A model generated the notes under the pieces. That model did not search any database. It worked only from the letters and a program-made list of their open reading frames with translations, and had not been told where the DNA came from. The position numbers were made by a program, and so were the translations under genes. This document shows, piece by piece, positions 33,378 to 45,500 of a stretch of 64,000 nt of DNA; position 1 is the stretch's first letter, and each line of letters opens with the position of its first letter. This DNA comes from Fasciola hepatica. Taxonomy: Eukaryota; Platyhelminthes; Trematoda; Plagiorchiida; Fasciolidae. The stretch covers positions 4,982,501-5,046,500 of the forward strand of contig CANUEZ040000180.1 of the NCBI GenBank assembly GCA_948099385.1, written 5' to 3'.

Positions 33378-35306
33378 CTGCATCTCTGAAGTACGAAGTG
33401 TTCTGAGGTTGCCTTCTTGTTACCAGCCGTGGACTAGGAAATCCACAGAGCTCGCTGCTTCGTTGAATGCCCTCCTTGAGAATTACACCGGTTTTGTTTG
33501 GAATGAGACGTATGAGTGGGCTTTTCAGCAGTTATACTCCACATCGTATTTTTCGCGTGTACTTGTTCTGCCGGACCTGTCGAAAAGTGCAGGTGAATTT
33601 ATTCCAGACAGCCGTGCCAGTGACAAAGCTATTGAAGCTTTGCTATCCCAAGTGAGCAAAGATGGTCAGGAGCAAGCAACAACCTACTGAGGTCAGGCTT
33701 TGTCCAAATGAAACAAAAACCGTTGCTTTACCCGGAGAGACATGCCAGTCTTGATTGCATTTGCCAAGAAATATCGTCAATGCCTAATCGCACCCTCATT
33801 CCGTGTCAGTGCTGTCCATCCGTCGCCGTTTTGGCGGCAAAATTTTAGCGACCCACAGGGACTAACTACAAGTTGGTAAGAGCAACTCCAGGAAATTGAC
33901 TGTCCCGCAGTATCAACCAGGGAGCCTCCATACGGAAGTGGGGTTGTCCGGGCAACCAGCGAGGAACCATGATGACCGCCTATGATTTCCGAGGCACTTT
34001 GCGGCGCAGGCTAGCCTACCTGAGAATAGAGGACAGTGGAGGGTGACTCTAGCGGGTGGCACCAAAGCGCAGGGTAAAAACTGGACGTGAGAAGCCGAAA
34101 CGCCGACATATGGTACGTTTTAACTCGTGAACGAAATGCCTTTCGAGCCCTTGGGACTCGTCGAACATGGTGGGCCACGTGCGGGTACCGAATAGTCCAG
34201 CTAGAATCGTGGTTCCACGGACCCTGGTACAGGCAGTACCTATGATGGTACAAACCAGAATGGGCCACCATTTTGCTGAAAGTAAGGACCCCCAGCCAGA
34301 TTGCGATTTCGATTGTCATCAATGGAGGTGTGTCATAGATATTTGTAGAACGTGAAAGGAGTGCGGTAGCTCCGAAGGCCATATAATGAAGCACCCTGCC
34401 CCTCCAGCAGATCGTTGTCGGCACCCCAGACTAAGCGGTAGGTCTGGAGGTAGTTAGGCCACTACCGTCAACGTCCTCGGGTAGAACTGTTTTGGCACTG
34501 ATTGACTATTTTACCAAATGAATTAAAGCGGTTCACCTTGTTATGATTGGCACGCATACGGTTGCTTATGCTGTGATTTGGAATCGGAACCATCTTTGGG
34601 GTGCAATTTCTCAAATTCACTCTGACAAGGAACAGAATTTTGACAACTTTCTTGACTCAGAATTGTGCAGATAACTGAGAAATCGTGACACACACAACAT
34701 TTGTCACCCACGACGTAAAGGCTCTGTAGAACGCACCAAATGGGCACTTACTGGATTGTCGAAAGCCTTTGTTGAGAGGGACGAAGTCTGGGATGTAGAA
34801 CTGCCCAATTGCCAGCTAGCTCATGGTAGCACCGTGCATCTGGCGAACAATCATACGCCAAGTTTTCTGTGGACTGGCAGATATGTGTCTACTTATTACG
34901 AATAATCTATGGTTTTCGGTAGTAGAACTTGTAAGCCGCCGCCGTGGTTTGGTCAAAAAAGGGTAAGAATCGGCACGCACTCATCACCGAGTGGCCCAAA
35001 AATATCGAAAGGAGCATCACGACGGGAAGGAATTCTGCACACCACTGCCGTCAAACCACCTGGTGTGGCGCCACGAGTAGGGGGCCCAACAGACAAGTTA
35101 TTGAAAAGTTTGAACTGACCGCTCCTAGTCGACAAAATACCATCAGGTAGTACCTGTACGATTAGTGATGCATCTGAACCAGGTTGCCTATCTTTCGTGT
35201 TTCACGTTCATGAATTGAAGCTTTATCACTTTTTGGTTCACCACAATAAAGACCCATTACCATCGGTGCACTTGAAGTCGGGGACACCTAGAAGGGGTGG
35301 AGGGGT
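33378..35306 (+). pseudogene. Ty3/gypsy element, 3' half: RNase H, integrase, end of pol
   Basis: Plus strand. RT end and RNase H: ALLENYTGFVWNETYEWAFQ, VLVLPDLSKSAGEF, then SDKAIEALLSQVSKDGQEQA (33470-33680), followed after a stop by remnants of the RNase H end (TRRDMPVL near 33740). The integrase is visible as DYFTKWIKAVHLVM in broken form (34505-34545), AISQIHSDKEQNFDNFLDSELC (34600-34670, with the expected D) and LANNHTPSFLW (34840-34875). The final segment QKYRKEHHDGKEF with LVWRHE (34995-35080) resembles the region after gypsy integrases. A purine-rich AGAAGGGGTGGAGGGG at about 35290-35305 could be the polypurine tract. Many stops. The RT core is missing upstream. Confidence 0.72.
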
Positions 35307-36482
35307 ACGGCTTCTGGGATGGAGCTCATAAGAAGGGGACGCAGAGTTGCAAAAGTTTTGAAACTGGCCGCATAAAAGGACGGCGTCGACTCTTTGGAGA
35401 TGGGGACAGCAACCCAGGACAACCCTAATGCCGTGCCACTGACTTGCATCTTCAGTTTTCTCCGTCGTATAATCTCACTGCAGTGTGCCAGATTGTTTTA
35501 CATACACTCTTGCACTGGCAGTATGCCTTCTATGTGAGGACCCTCACAGACAGGAAGAGCTTATTTCAGTTCAGTTTGCACGGGACAATTGATGTGTACG
35601 ACCAACTAAACATCCAAGAGTCCTTCGACAGCACGCTCATAGGTGGACCTCTCACTTCACAGTGTTCCGTGAACTCCGTGCCGGGATTATTGGGGAAATA
35701 TGCGACTACATCCCACTTTACCGCGAGAAACCTTGTTTATCGTGAGCGTTCACCGAGTCGTGGTGCTGCAAACGAAGACATTGGAGAAACACAAGAGGTG
35801 GACCCTAGTGTTCGCACCCGTCCGTCTGTTGGGCGAGCTGAACTTACGATGTCAGATATGATCTCGTCCCAACCACAATCTAAGACCTCGTTGGATGCCT
35901 GGATGGTCCATATGTTTATTACCCCTTCCCTCCAGCCATTTCAGCAGTTTCCACCATACCATCAAAGAAATCGGGCCAGCAGTCAACCTAGATCGAGCTT
36001 CCGCCAGCTTCCTCCGGCGACCTACTGTTCGGTAGTCTGGGGCCACGCAGATCTGAGCCTCCAACTTGAGCCCAAAGAAGCATTTTATTGTCGTAGGTGT
36101 CTCTCAAACCCCCTCATGGTCCCCTTTTTCCACAGAGAAGACACTGAGGTCCTGGGGCCTGTGCTGGTACGTGTTGCTCTGCTGACCCTAAACCATGCTC
36201 GCTGCAAGAAGACATGAATTCTGTACCGGCCGGTCGTGGAAAGTCCTACAAGAAGACTGCACTTCCCTGGTTCCATGAAGCTACCCGATTATGAACGTTA
36301 TCCTTGTGTTCCGCACCACTCATCCTCTTGTAAACTAACTTATGTTTATCTGCTTACAAGAAACGACTTTGTCGTATCCTGATTGGAATTGTGTGATTCA
36401 CGCGCTCTTCTGTCTCGGGCTTTGAAATGGTCTCTTATTTTGAGTTAAACGATAGCACATCTGAGGTTCATGTGTATTTTGC
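35307..36482. other. Unassigned; possible gypsy LTR, 257-codon frame and LINE scrap
   Basis: A gypsy 3' LTR might begin just after the purine tract, but no partner LTR was found. A plus frame at 35444-36217 (257 codons, serine- and proline-rich) resembles nothing I know. Its last 100 bp (about 36100-36205) match, in antisense, the LINE C-terminal fragment at 41630-41750, so the frame is a composite of repeats and not a gene. Position 36226-36245 has a 17-bp match to the Pao LTR start. Confidence 0.4.
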
Positions 36483-36489
36483 AAGTCGT

Positions 36490-38850
36490 TTGGGGTGAGC
36501 GCCGGGTGGGTGGGGTCGCCGTCCAATACTGGAACCAGGGGGCGGTTGTTCAGGATTCGCTCCACCTCAGTCATGACGGTGTTCAGCGTCTCGCCGTCGG
36601 GCGGCTGTTGCTCCATGATTGGCAGCAATATCCACCTGGCGGACCGGATCATGCTTTCCCGTATGCCGCCTCGGTGGCTGGCCTGTGGGGGGTTGAAATG
36701 CCATCGTATGCCGTAGGCCACGGTTCGATTCTGCAATTCATCCCTGTTTATGTTCTTGTGCCAACGCTGCAATTCCCGTTGAGCGCCCACAAAGTTCGAT
36801 CCATTATCTGAGTATATATCGGCCTGTACGCCTCTTCGGTTGATAAATCTTTGCAAGGCCCGTAGAAACGAATCGGTCGTCATCGAATGTGCGACTTCTA
36901 GGTGTACCGCACGTGATTTCATGCACGTCATGATACATCCATATCGCTTTTCCAATCTTTCCCCGCACTTGATCCACAAGGGCCCGAAATAGTCCAACCC
37001 GGTGTCACTGAACGGCCACCAGCCCGTAGTCACCCTGCATTCTGGTAGTGGGGCCATGAGTTGTTTGCCTGCTATGGCATTGCGTCTCCTGCATTGCACA
37101 CACCGTCGGATTACGCGTTTTACAGTCTCTCGTCCTCTCAACAACCAAAGATGCTTTCGGATGACGCTCGTCACGTGACTTTCCCCGGCATGTCCCTCCA
37201 TGGCGTGGACGTGTTGAATCATTAGCTCTACTACAGGTTGTCTCGCAGGCAGCAGTATAGGATACTTTGTGTCGAAGTTAAGGTGGGCGTTGGTCAGCCT
37301 ACCATCTACCCGCAGCAGTCCGTTGATGAGTTTGGGGTGACCCTCAGCACCTCTGAAGCGTTCGACATCCATTTAGTTAGATGGAAGCCGCCCTCTTCCA
37401 GCAATCTCGTCAGACCCCTGAACTGCTCTAGAGCTGATTCCACATCATCGAATGACCCAAGGTAGTCGTCGACGTAGAAGTTCCTGGTGACGCTATCTAC
37501 TACCGTCCGATGTACTAGATCGCCATGTTTGTTCGCTGATTCTCGGAGGGCGTAGTTGGCACAAAATGGTGACGATATGGCTCCGAAGGGGTGGACGGTC
37601 ATCCTATAATTCACCACTGCGTTGTCCCGGTCGCTCCCTTCCCACCACAGGAAACGCAAAGCATCTCGTTCTCCTACCGGAATCTTCACCTGATGGAACA
37701 TTTCCCTAATGTCAGCAGACAAAGCCACTTTACCCACTCTGAAACGGCACAGAACATCGATCAGTGGTGTGGTCCAGTCAGGCCCCTGTAGTAGGCGATC
37801 GTTTAACGACTTGCCCTGGAACTTGGCCGCACAGTCGAAAACCACCCGCAGTTTATTGGGTTTCTTGGGGTTGATAATCGGATGGTGAGGCAGATATCAG
37901 ATACCCCTTTTGCTGTCGGTGTTAACAGGCACCTTTTCAACGTAACCGAGGGTCTTGTTTCGCTTCATCAAATCCGCGTATCGTTCCCACAGACTCTGGT
38001 CTCGAATGAAGCGTTCTTTTAGTCGTAGTAATCGTTGGAGAACATAATTTCTGTTGTCAGTCCACGGGTCGACCGGTGTGCGCCATGGGAGGGGAACCTC
38101 GAACTGTTTTTTGAGGCCCCCAGTGCCTTGCCGCACCGTTTGTAGAGCGAAGCGATCCTCTTGAGACAACGTCGGTCTTTCGTCTCCAATGTCACGAAAC
38201 TCCTTTTCATACAGCCGTTGCAGATGATACTCTATGCGGTCTGTTTCGGCGGATAAATAATTCACGGAACCGCGTACCCCTACTGGACCGTATAACATCC
38301 ATCCCAGAGCCGTGCGTACGGCATAAGGTGCCTGGCGGTCGCTCACTCTCTGGTCAAGCACCCAATGCGCTTCTGGCACGTCGGAGCCGATGAGGAGATC
38401 CACTCCATCATATTCCCAGTCTACAACGGTTACATCCTGCAGGTGGGGCCACCGAGTCAAGATTGCGTTCACCGACCTTGGTGCTCGCATGGGGAGATCC
38501 GCTAACGTGAATGCCTCCGTTGGTTCAATTTCCTCGTTAGTGTCTAGAGAGATGAGTTGCAGCCCTAATCTACCGGCAGTCATTACCTGTGTTCCGCCCA
38601 CCGTGCTCACTGCTAACGACGTCGCACCTTTAGCCAGTTGATGTTTGTCGGCAAACCGCTCTTTCACTAAAGTGGTGTCGGATCCACTATCAACGAAAGC
38701 CAACGCCTTGACTATCTCAGTCGGAGTCACTACTCCCACGGCCACTACGCCTAAACGTACCGGTTTACTGGCAGATCGTGACCTTGAACAAATCACACTG
38801 GGCTCGGTACTCGCCTCGGATATGGTTTATCTCGCCTGATGCAGCAGCCG
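36490..38850 (-). pseudogene. pol: Pao/BEL pol remnant, copy 3
   Basis: Protease (AFVDSGSDTTLVKERFADK) and the region before RT read openly in 38796-37897. This block begins after a stop near 38830 and ends at a TGA replacing a tryptophan codon (about 37896). RT continues in 37845-37306 with [14 protein letters not shown] and FYVDDYLGS intact, then runs out of frame at the deletion junction (about 37345). The integrase (37372-36490) is open with H2C2 and YSDNGSNF present, but lies in a different frame from RT. RNase H is entirely absent. Confidence 0.9.
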
Positions 38851-39060
38851 ATGGTGTCTGCCCGTGCAACCCTCGTAACCACATCGATTCCTTGTCCTAC
38901 AGGCTGCTGCCCGGTGCGTGATGTTAAGACAGATGAAACATGCTCCTGCCATCCTCGCCATTCCCCACCGTTCGTCTATTGTGGCGTTGCCGAACTTGGG
39001 GCACTCTGGTACGCCATGGCTGGAAACACAGGATCTGCAACTTGGTTGCGCCGTAGCATC

Positions 39061-40082
39061 TCATGAAATGACGTGTGTATTGGTCCAAGGCTGGTACTTT
39101 GGATGTTCCCGTACAGGGGTTTGAGCTTCGCTAGTACTGGGCTTGTTTCCTCGGTTGCTGTCCCGGATGAGTCGGCCGAATCTGCTGTCAGCTATCTTCG
39201 TTTGCCTGTCCAAGTATTCGGTCAGGTCTTCGAAGTTGGCTTCTCTGTCGCTTCGGCTTATCCGTTCAGCTTCTTCCGCCCACCGACCCTGTAGTTCGGG
39301 AGAGAGGTGACGGACTATGCCTTCCAAAGTGTGCATGGCGTCTAGGTCAGCCCTGTAACCTAAATGGTCGAGGGCTATTGAGCAGTTCTGCATCTTAATC
39401 ACCAGGTCGGCCATGGTGTAGACGTCGCCCTTGGTTCTCTTTGCCTCTACCATCACACCCCCCATTGGGTTACGGGCTACTTTGAAAGGTTGGCCAAACA
39501 AGTCCCTGATATCTTCCTTGCCCTTGTGTAGCCTTGTTCTGGGTCGAGCATGGTGCACCCGTCGATAGCTTCTCTTGCTCGGCCTCGGCAGTAGTGAGTC
39601 AGGTAGAGAAGCCTTTGCCCAGGGTCGTTTACCTTATTTTCAACGAACGTCTCGAACTGCATGACGAACTTGCAGTATTGCTCAGCTCTCCCGTCGAAAA
39701 CCGTTAACTCCACTCTAGGCAGATCGATCGATGGTGGTTTGTAGTCGGCGACCGGCGTGGGGTTCCCTACCTTATTGCACCCTAATCTATGGGAAGTGTC
39801 GAAGTCACTGGTATCATGCTCTATCTGTTTCTGTGTACACTTCTCTGCTTCCTGCGCCTGTAGTCTAGCCGATAGTAACTGTTGCTCTAGTTCTAGTATT
39901 CTCAGCTTATATAAATCGACATCCTTACGATCAATATTGTTCTCAATAACACATGAACTAGCACTGACAGGACTAGGCGATCTAGCATTAACTAAAGAAT
40001 CATATGTACCCAAAACCTCCCCAGAGACTTGCCGTATGACTTCCTGTCCGGATTCGACTGCTTTTGATACTTTTCTTGGCAT
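39061..40082 (-). pseudogene. gag: Pao/BEL gag remnant, copy 3
   Basis: Gag opens at 40082 (MPRKVSKAVES) and stays close to copy 2 up to about 39510, where one base is missing relative to copy 2 and the frame shifts. The second part (39558-39061) continues through HLSPELQGRWAEEAERISR and ends at the same in-frame TGA as copy 2, ahead of the zinc knuckles. Confidence 0.9.
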
Positions 40083-40123
40083 TTTGCGTGTTTTTCCTCG
40101 TTTCAAATTGATCTATTGAGTAT

Positions 40124-40499
40124 TGTAACGAACGTTCGAGCAATGCGTAGCCAAATTCGCAACGGATCCCGAAATCAAAAGACGATTATCCGTGATATTC
40201 TACGATACTAGATTATTACAATAAACAATGACGTAAACAATATACAAACCTCAATAATACGATCACAGGGACTCAACAACGAGAAACCGAATAGCAGCGT
40301 GTGAGCAGACAGCACGTGCGTCACGCAGGTCCTGAAAAAGGATGTGCCAAAGTAGCGCTCTGGGCGCGAACAAACAACAATTGGTCCAGAAAAACAACCA
40401 GTTCGTAAAGACAAGTCAATAGCGCATGGAAATGAGTGATGTTGGGAAAAACACTGAATTGCGAGGGAAAAGGGGGATTTTCCACGACCGGCTGTTACA
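40124..40499 (-). repeat. 5' LTR of Pao/BEL copy 3
   Basis: 376 bp, reverse complement of the copy 2 LTR with few changes. On the minus strand it starts TGTAACA and ends GTTACA. Confidence 0.93.
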
Positions 40500-41334
40500 C
40501 CCCGAGTTACGTTAAGCAGCTTTTAGGGTCAGATGCAATTTACTCATTGCTTCCACCTTTCTCTGCTAGGGCTGATATTGCACACAATTTCTACCTTTCA
40601 GAAAAAGAAAATCACGCAGTGTTGGGAGCTACGGAAACGAGTCGACAACACAGCTATCTGGACACACGATTGGCTCTAGCGACACCAACTGCTGTGCAAA
40701 CTGGACTGAACTGAGCTAAGCTGAGCTTGACTGCGTTACACCGGGGGCGCCCTGGTGTTACCCTCGATGAGTCTGGACGTTTTAGGAGTTTTAGTTTTTC
40801 GGGGCACCTAACACCTTCCCCCATTTTATGGGAATTTTTTATCCGTCATTATTTGCTCTTGACCCATATCAGTTTCCGTTTCCATGAATATAACCACGGT
40901 CGCAACAATCGGACGAGGCTACTTTGAAAAGTATACTTTTCAAAGGCTCTAGCATCATGGGAATTCCCAGGAGGCAAGGTAATTCTTGCTCTGTGGTCAT
41001 TGTCTCATTCCTTAATCCGGACGATACGGTTCTTCATCATGACTTAACGGATGCAGTGAAGCCCAGAGACAAGCTGCAGATGATCGATCGTTTCAGTTCG
41101 GTTCTGTTCAGTTTGCACAGGACAGGTAATGGCCACGGCCAGTCGAGTTTCAGAATTCCTTCTTTGGTATGCACACTAGGTAGGCGTCCACCATTGTGCA
41201 GTTTATTTCTACGAATCCCCGCTAAGATGGAAGGGAAACGTAAAACCTCGTCGCACATCAACTGCGAGAGTCGTTATGCATCGTGAGCCTTTACTGAGCC
41301 ATCGTATAGCAAATGAAAACGTTCAGTAACTAAA
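40500..41334. other. No recognisable gene
   Basis: Right flank of Pao copy 3. Contains an imperfect palindrome-like stretch near 40705-40730 (GAACTGAGCTAAGCTGAGCTTGAC) and a 120-codon frame (40924-41286) with no known relatives. Confidence 0.35.
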
Positions 41335-41820
41335 CACATCTTATCCTCTGCCCAATAGCATGCTCAGACTTCACTGTGAAGAATGATCTCATTCCATTTG
41401 CGATCTAGGGCACCCTTGAATGCCTGGACGGTCCCCAGTCCTGTTACCTCTTCTGGCAATTTATTTCAGTAGTTAAATACCCTATTGCTAAAGAAGGGAT
41501 ATTTAGCAATCTGCCTGGGTCAAACTTTCGCCAGCTACTTCCCATGATCTCTTATTCTGGAGTCTGTTGTCATATGGAATAGACTCTTCGGTCTAAGCCC
41601 AGAAAAGCCTTTGACTATCTTAAATGTCTCTATGAGATCCCGTTAGAGTCTCCTCCTTTCCACAGAGAACAGTCTAGGGTCCTGGGGTCTCTGCTCATAC
41701 GTCATTCCCCTCTGACCCTCAACCATACGCGTTGCAAGGCGTTATAAGTTCTCCAAACAGGTGGCATCCTCTTTGTAGAAGGGTGACCATGCCTGATTAC
41801 AGTTTTCTAAAAGAGATCCA
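41335..41820 (-). pseudogene. CR1-like LINE, fragment F: C-terminal end only
   Basis: Minus strand translation gives RRLxRDLIETFKIVKGFSG, then SRIRDHGK, then RQIAKYPFFSNRVFNY and NKLPEEVTGLGTVQAFKGAL with KWNEII. This is the standard C-terminal tail of CR1-type LINEs (FFSxRV...WNxLP...FK...D). Two or three stops interrupt it. A shorter relative lies at about 36100-36205. Confidence 0.75.
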
Positions 41821-42589
41821 ACTATAGGCATGCACACTGGCATAAAAACCCTAGGTTGTCTGCACGAAAACGTTGCTTTCAACCTAAAGAGCTCACCGCG
41901 TCGTTTCCACAGAGGCAGTCAGACAAATTATTTCCTCATTCGCAAAACTCAAGGAGAAATGAAACGACTCAAGGGGGTATCAGTGGACAAGCCACTTCAC
42001 CTAAAGCTATGTATTAAGAAGGCTAGGCCAGCAACCCCACCAGAAGACGATCACAAGTCAAGCGCGCTGCCTGTCGTCCAGGTAACTGGCCTTGAGGTTC
42101 GAGCTCAATGCCCACCATCCGATATTTCCCTAGTCATTCCATCTCCCGTCGCGTCCTAATGCGTCGAAATTCCTGACCCCTGCAAAAGGTATCCCAAACA
42201 TCACAATTGATGTTACTCCCCCCATCCCGAGCCTAAAAATCAACCTTCAATCTCTCTGCTGAATGCCACAGTAAGGAGGTTAACTCATCGGAAAAGACGA
42301 TGCGGTCATGTAAGGCCGGGTCACGAATAAGAAGACTCAGCAATGAATCCCGCAATACTCACAAAGGTAAAACAAAAAGTGGGCGTTTCTTTTCGTAAAT
42401 TGAGGAATCTAGATCGTCCCCCTGTCATGCAGCTTCCCAGGTTACTTGACTTCAAAACCTACCGACCTCAACATTTTGCTTTCCCCTTAGCCCCCCCCCC
42501 CCAATATTCTTAGCTCTTGACTTCTCCAAGGCCTCTCCTCCACCCCCAGCTTTCTCTGTAGCGACGGCCATCTTCGTTCATGCCTTTAA
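41821..42589. other. Unassigned; 109-codon unknown frame
   Basis: The plus frame at 41830-42159 is basic and resembles no family I know. A C run lies at about 42491-42502. No splice sites convincing enough to call an exon. Confidence 0.35.
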
Positions 42590-43190
42590 CACGTTAATTG
42601 TTTAACTGAACGCTAACTGCCAAGCGCGGTTGCCATTTTACCGTTGCTGTTGCGCACGCTCTCAAATACACGCTAGCCACTATCTCTCCCATTGCGTTCT
42701 CGTTCTCACCGGTCGTAGAGAATACCGTTTTAGTTAAGGTATTCGTTCAGTGCCGAGTGTTAGAGTAACGTGCAGGTAGTCCGCGCGGTGCGAAGGACCG
42801 AAAAACACGTTTACTAAGGAAATCGCGAAGTAAGGTATAACGACCTTACACCTCTTTCTCCCTCCTCAAATCCAAAATCAGTTGTCTCTAACGGTTCTAC
42901 AACAGCGCTTGAGTATGTGCTCGAGGGTCTTTACAACAGTCGTCCAAGTCTGCTGAATAAGATCCTGGAGCTTCGGCAACTTGCAGTGAATAAGGAGCCT
43001 CAGGCCATAGCCCTCACATAAACCTGGCTCACCTCTGACATACTTTATGCTGAAATATCCATTAAGGAATACTTCATAGTTAAGCAGGACTCCAGCGGAG
43101 GTCGTGCTGGTAGGGTTAGCATATAATTTGATAATTCGACCTCTCCTTCTACCATATTAGAAACTCCCACCACCTCGTGTATTGATCGTC
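42590..43190 (+). pseudogene. LINE 5' end: leader and start of endonuclease
   Basis: Plus strand. The stretch 42945-43110 reads SLLNKILELRQLAVNKEPQA, then TWLTSDILYAEISIKEYFIV and SGGRAG, with a stop (TAA) in place of one residue. This is the conserved opening of a CR1/Jockey-type endonuclease (ITETWL...GG). The 300 bp before it have no coding and could be the 5' UTR. It stops near 43190, directly before an unrelated RTE remnant. It could be the same family as the plus-strand RT at 12094-13173, but they share no overlapping segment. Confidence 0.6.
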
Positions 43191-43229
43191 TGTAGGCTGT
43201 CTTCATAGTTTCAGTTCATTCAACGATCA

Positions 43230-45080
43230 AACGCGCACTTCTGTGCTCTGGTTTCGGTTGCTACCTTCCAGCATCGTCCGGTAAAGAGTGAAAGGAATAG
43301 AAGCGTAGTGATAAAGATCCAAAAAGTCAAAGTATCACGGGGGAATCAAGACGACAAGGAAAGAGTCCGAATGAAACTACGCCACTGACTGCGACACCTA
43401 GCCATGTCACCTAATGTCTGCAACCATTTGGTAGGCGGATCACGTGGGTCCCAACCTGGAAGTCTTACACGTCCCACTCGTCCAAGTCCACTGGTCAAGG
43501 CCTTCATACCTTTTTGCCATGTCCTGGACTGACCATCTCAACCTACCTTCCAATCACAACTTGCCTCAGAGAACAACGTACGCTGATGAAGTCTATCGGT
43601 GGGCATCGTTTCGTTGGCAGTTATATTCGGAAAGTCCACCGTTGAAGTAGGCCAACTGAATTATCCCCTGAAGTGCTCCGCCCAACGCTCCAGACGTCGT
43701 CCCTGAGAGTGAATTAGTGAGCCGTCGGATTCTTTAAGTAACTCACTTACATCAGGCTTCCGTAGACCGGTACCTTTAATCAAACGGAAAAGGTTGTGAA
43801 TATTGCCAATGGACGCAGCCCTTTACATTTCCCTACATTTCGCAATCCACCGCTGCTCACGGTCATTTCTCAGGCTCCTAGTCAGTTGGTGTCTCAGGGA
43901 TTTACGCACTTCATTGAACGTGGCATCCGGAGGGACGGATTTGCGAGCATCTAACAGAGCGGCTGACGTTGAAGATATCCATCGTTTGTGAGACCTACTT
44001 GGACCAGAGTTCTGGGTGACATTCGCAGCGGCATACAAGACTTCCTCGATCTGTTGCCAGCGTTCATTTGGGTCCTGAACATCTGGTTGCATCGATAATT
44101 GCTTAGACAGCTCCGTCTGGTAGCTATGTCGCTGGTTATCGTCTAAAAGCAACTGCGCGGGACTCGTGGCATTTACTTTGGTGTGACCACGGACGAAACG
44201 TAAACGAAAGCGAGCACGTACTAAGTCCACAGGTGCAGACCAAAATGAACGACAATCTTCAATTGATCCACGCCAGCGGTGACCAATCACAATATGGTCA
44301 ATCTGAGTTTAACGTTGTGAAGACGATGAACGACGGCACGTGAGTCTATGCCGCTTCTTATGGCAGCAGTTTGTACTTGCCAGAAGCAATCCGTGGTCAG
44401 AACACAGCTGAATGAGACAATCGCCGTTATCGGTACGATCGGCTGGGATAGCAAATGGGCGTCCGACGTGCCTTTCAAAATCTCCCAAACGGTCAACTTG
44501 GGCTTTGAAATCCCCAGCAATGATCACCACGTCTGTTGAATGTGCGCTTCGAAGCAGCTGAGACAAATCCTGACAGAATTCATGCTTGGCCTCAGAGGAA
44601 CTACAGTCAGCCGGTACATAGACACGACGAACAAACATCGGCGCTTCAGTTTGTTGTTGTTGATACGAACAGAACCGTCCAACCGAACTGCACACAAACG
44701 ACTGCTGACTGGAATCCAGTCTAGCAGTGCACGCTCAGCTTTCATGCTCAAAGCAACCCCAGCGCCAGCCTGACCACGAGCTCTAGACACCGAATCGCCC
44801 GACACGCAAAGAGTGAGGTGAGAGACTCAGGTTGTATCCGGGGTGCGAAGAGTTATCACAGAAGTGAGGTCATGTATGCGTGTTTCGGAGACAGCATACA
44901 TCTATTTTAAAGGTGTTAAGTGTTTTAGCTAGAGAAGCCTGCTGTCCTATCTGGCAGTGTGCGGACGTTAAAAGCAGCCAAGTGAAGTGAACAATTAGGC
45001 TTAAGAAGTGCATCAGATTTATGCCCAACTCCTGAACTACTGCTCTCATCACAGCCAAAATTACCCATGGCGTTTTGCAT
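43230..45080 (-). pseudogene. RTE-type LINE with deleted RT core
   Basis: Minus strand: N-terminal segment (CSLHLAAFNVRTLPD, about 45010-44930, and KIDVCCL), endonuclease with CAVRLDGSVRINN (about 44700), VVIIAGDFKAQVDRLGDFERH (44550-44480) and DNGDCLIQLCSDHGLLLAST. The endonuclease end follows: MIGHRWRGSIEDCRSFWSAP and LVRARFRLRFVRGH (44290-44170). The linker runs to about 43650, where it jumps directly into the far C-terminal and 3' UTR part (43640-43230). That end matches the RTE 3' ends at 46950-47350 and 60590-61140. The entire RT catalytic domain is therefore missing. Frameshifts are also present. Confidence 0.8.
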
Positions 45081-45309
45081 CGACCCTAAATTAAAAGAGG
45101 AAAAATTGGTAAGGCCCTTAACAAAAAAGATACTGGATTGGTCGAACGAGCAGCTCGTAAAACCACGAAGCAATTCACGTGGATTCCAATGCTTTTTTGA
45201 ATATTATCACATTTATGTTACCTCTTTCTTCGTTTGTGGTGTCGACATCATGCCTGGTTCCAAGCCCGGTGTATACTTATAACTTTCAACCAGATCTATT
45301 AAAAAACCG

Positions 45310-45500
45310 CAAGTATTTTTAGAACGCTAATGCTTTTCTGTTGCGTGCTTGTGCATGAGTGCAGGAAAGCGGGAATGCCCTGTAGCGTTGAAATCCCATT
45401 GCTCTCCTATTAATAACCAGCAGCCGTGACTCTGACAGTTGGAGTGATGGACCATATAAGGTTCTAACCGGTCAGGTGTGGTAGTGAGACGGACGACAAC
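45310..45500 (-). repeat. SINE-like body, minus orientation
   Basis: Read on the minus strand it matches the tail half of the tRNA-headed repeat at 57850-58110: CTACCACACCTGACC, then CCTTATATGGT, then TGCACTCATGCACAAGC. The tRNA-like head is not clearly present here. It lies about 400 bp upstream of the phosphatase-like gene. Confidence 0.55.

Larger units (their letters stand above)
36483..40499 (-). mobile_element. Pao/BEL copy 3: 3'-truncated, internally deleted
   Basis: Minus strand: 5' LTR (40499-40124), gag (from 40082), knuckle/protease/RT (38840-37340), then an abrupt jump into the integrase region, stopping at 36483 in the integrase C-terminal part (after LALTPNDL). The 3' LTR and last part of pol are missing. 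The internal deletion joins the point matching about 23835 of copy 2 to the point matching about 25047, removing about 1.2 kb (end of RT and RNase H). The sequence is close to copy 2 throughout, so the copy is fairly young. Confidence 0.92.

Noticed and set aside
35444..36217. 257-codon plus frame as a possible host gene
   Set aside because: Its end is antisense LINE sequence also present at 41.6-41.75 kb, no family is recognised, and no splice context supports it.
36226..36245. Short match to the Pao LTR start (GCCGGTCGTGGAAA)
   Set aside because: Only about 17 bp match and the sequence diverges at once afterwards; too short to call an LTR.
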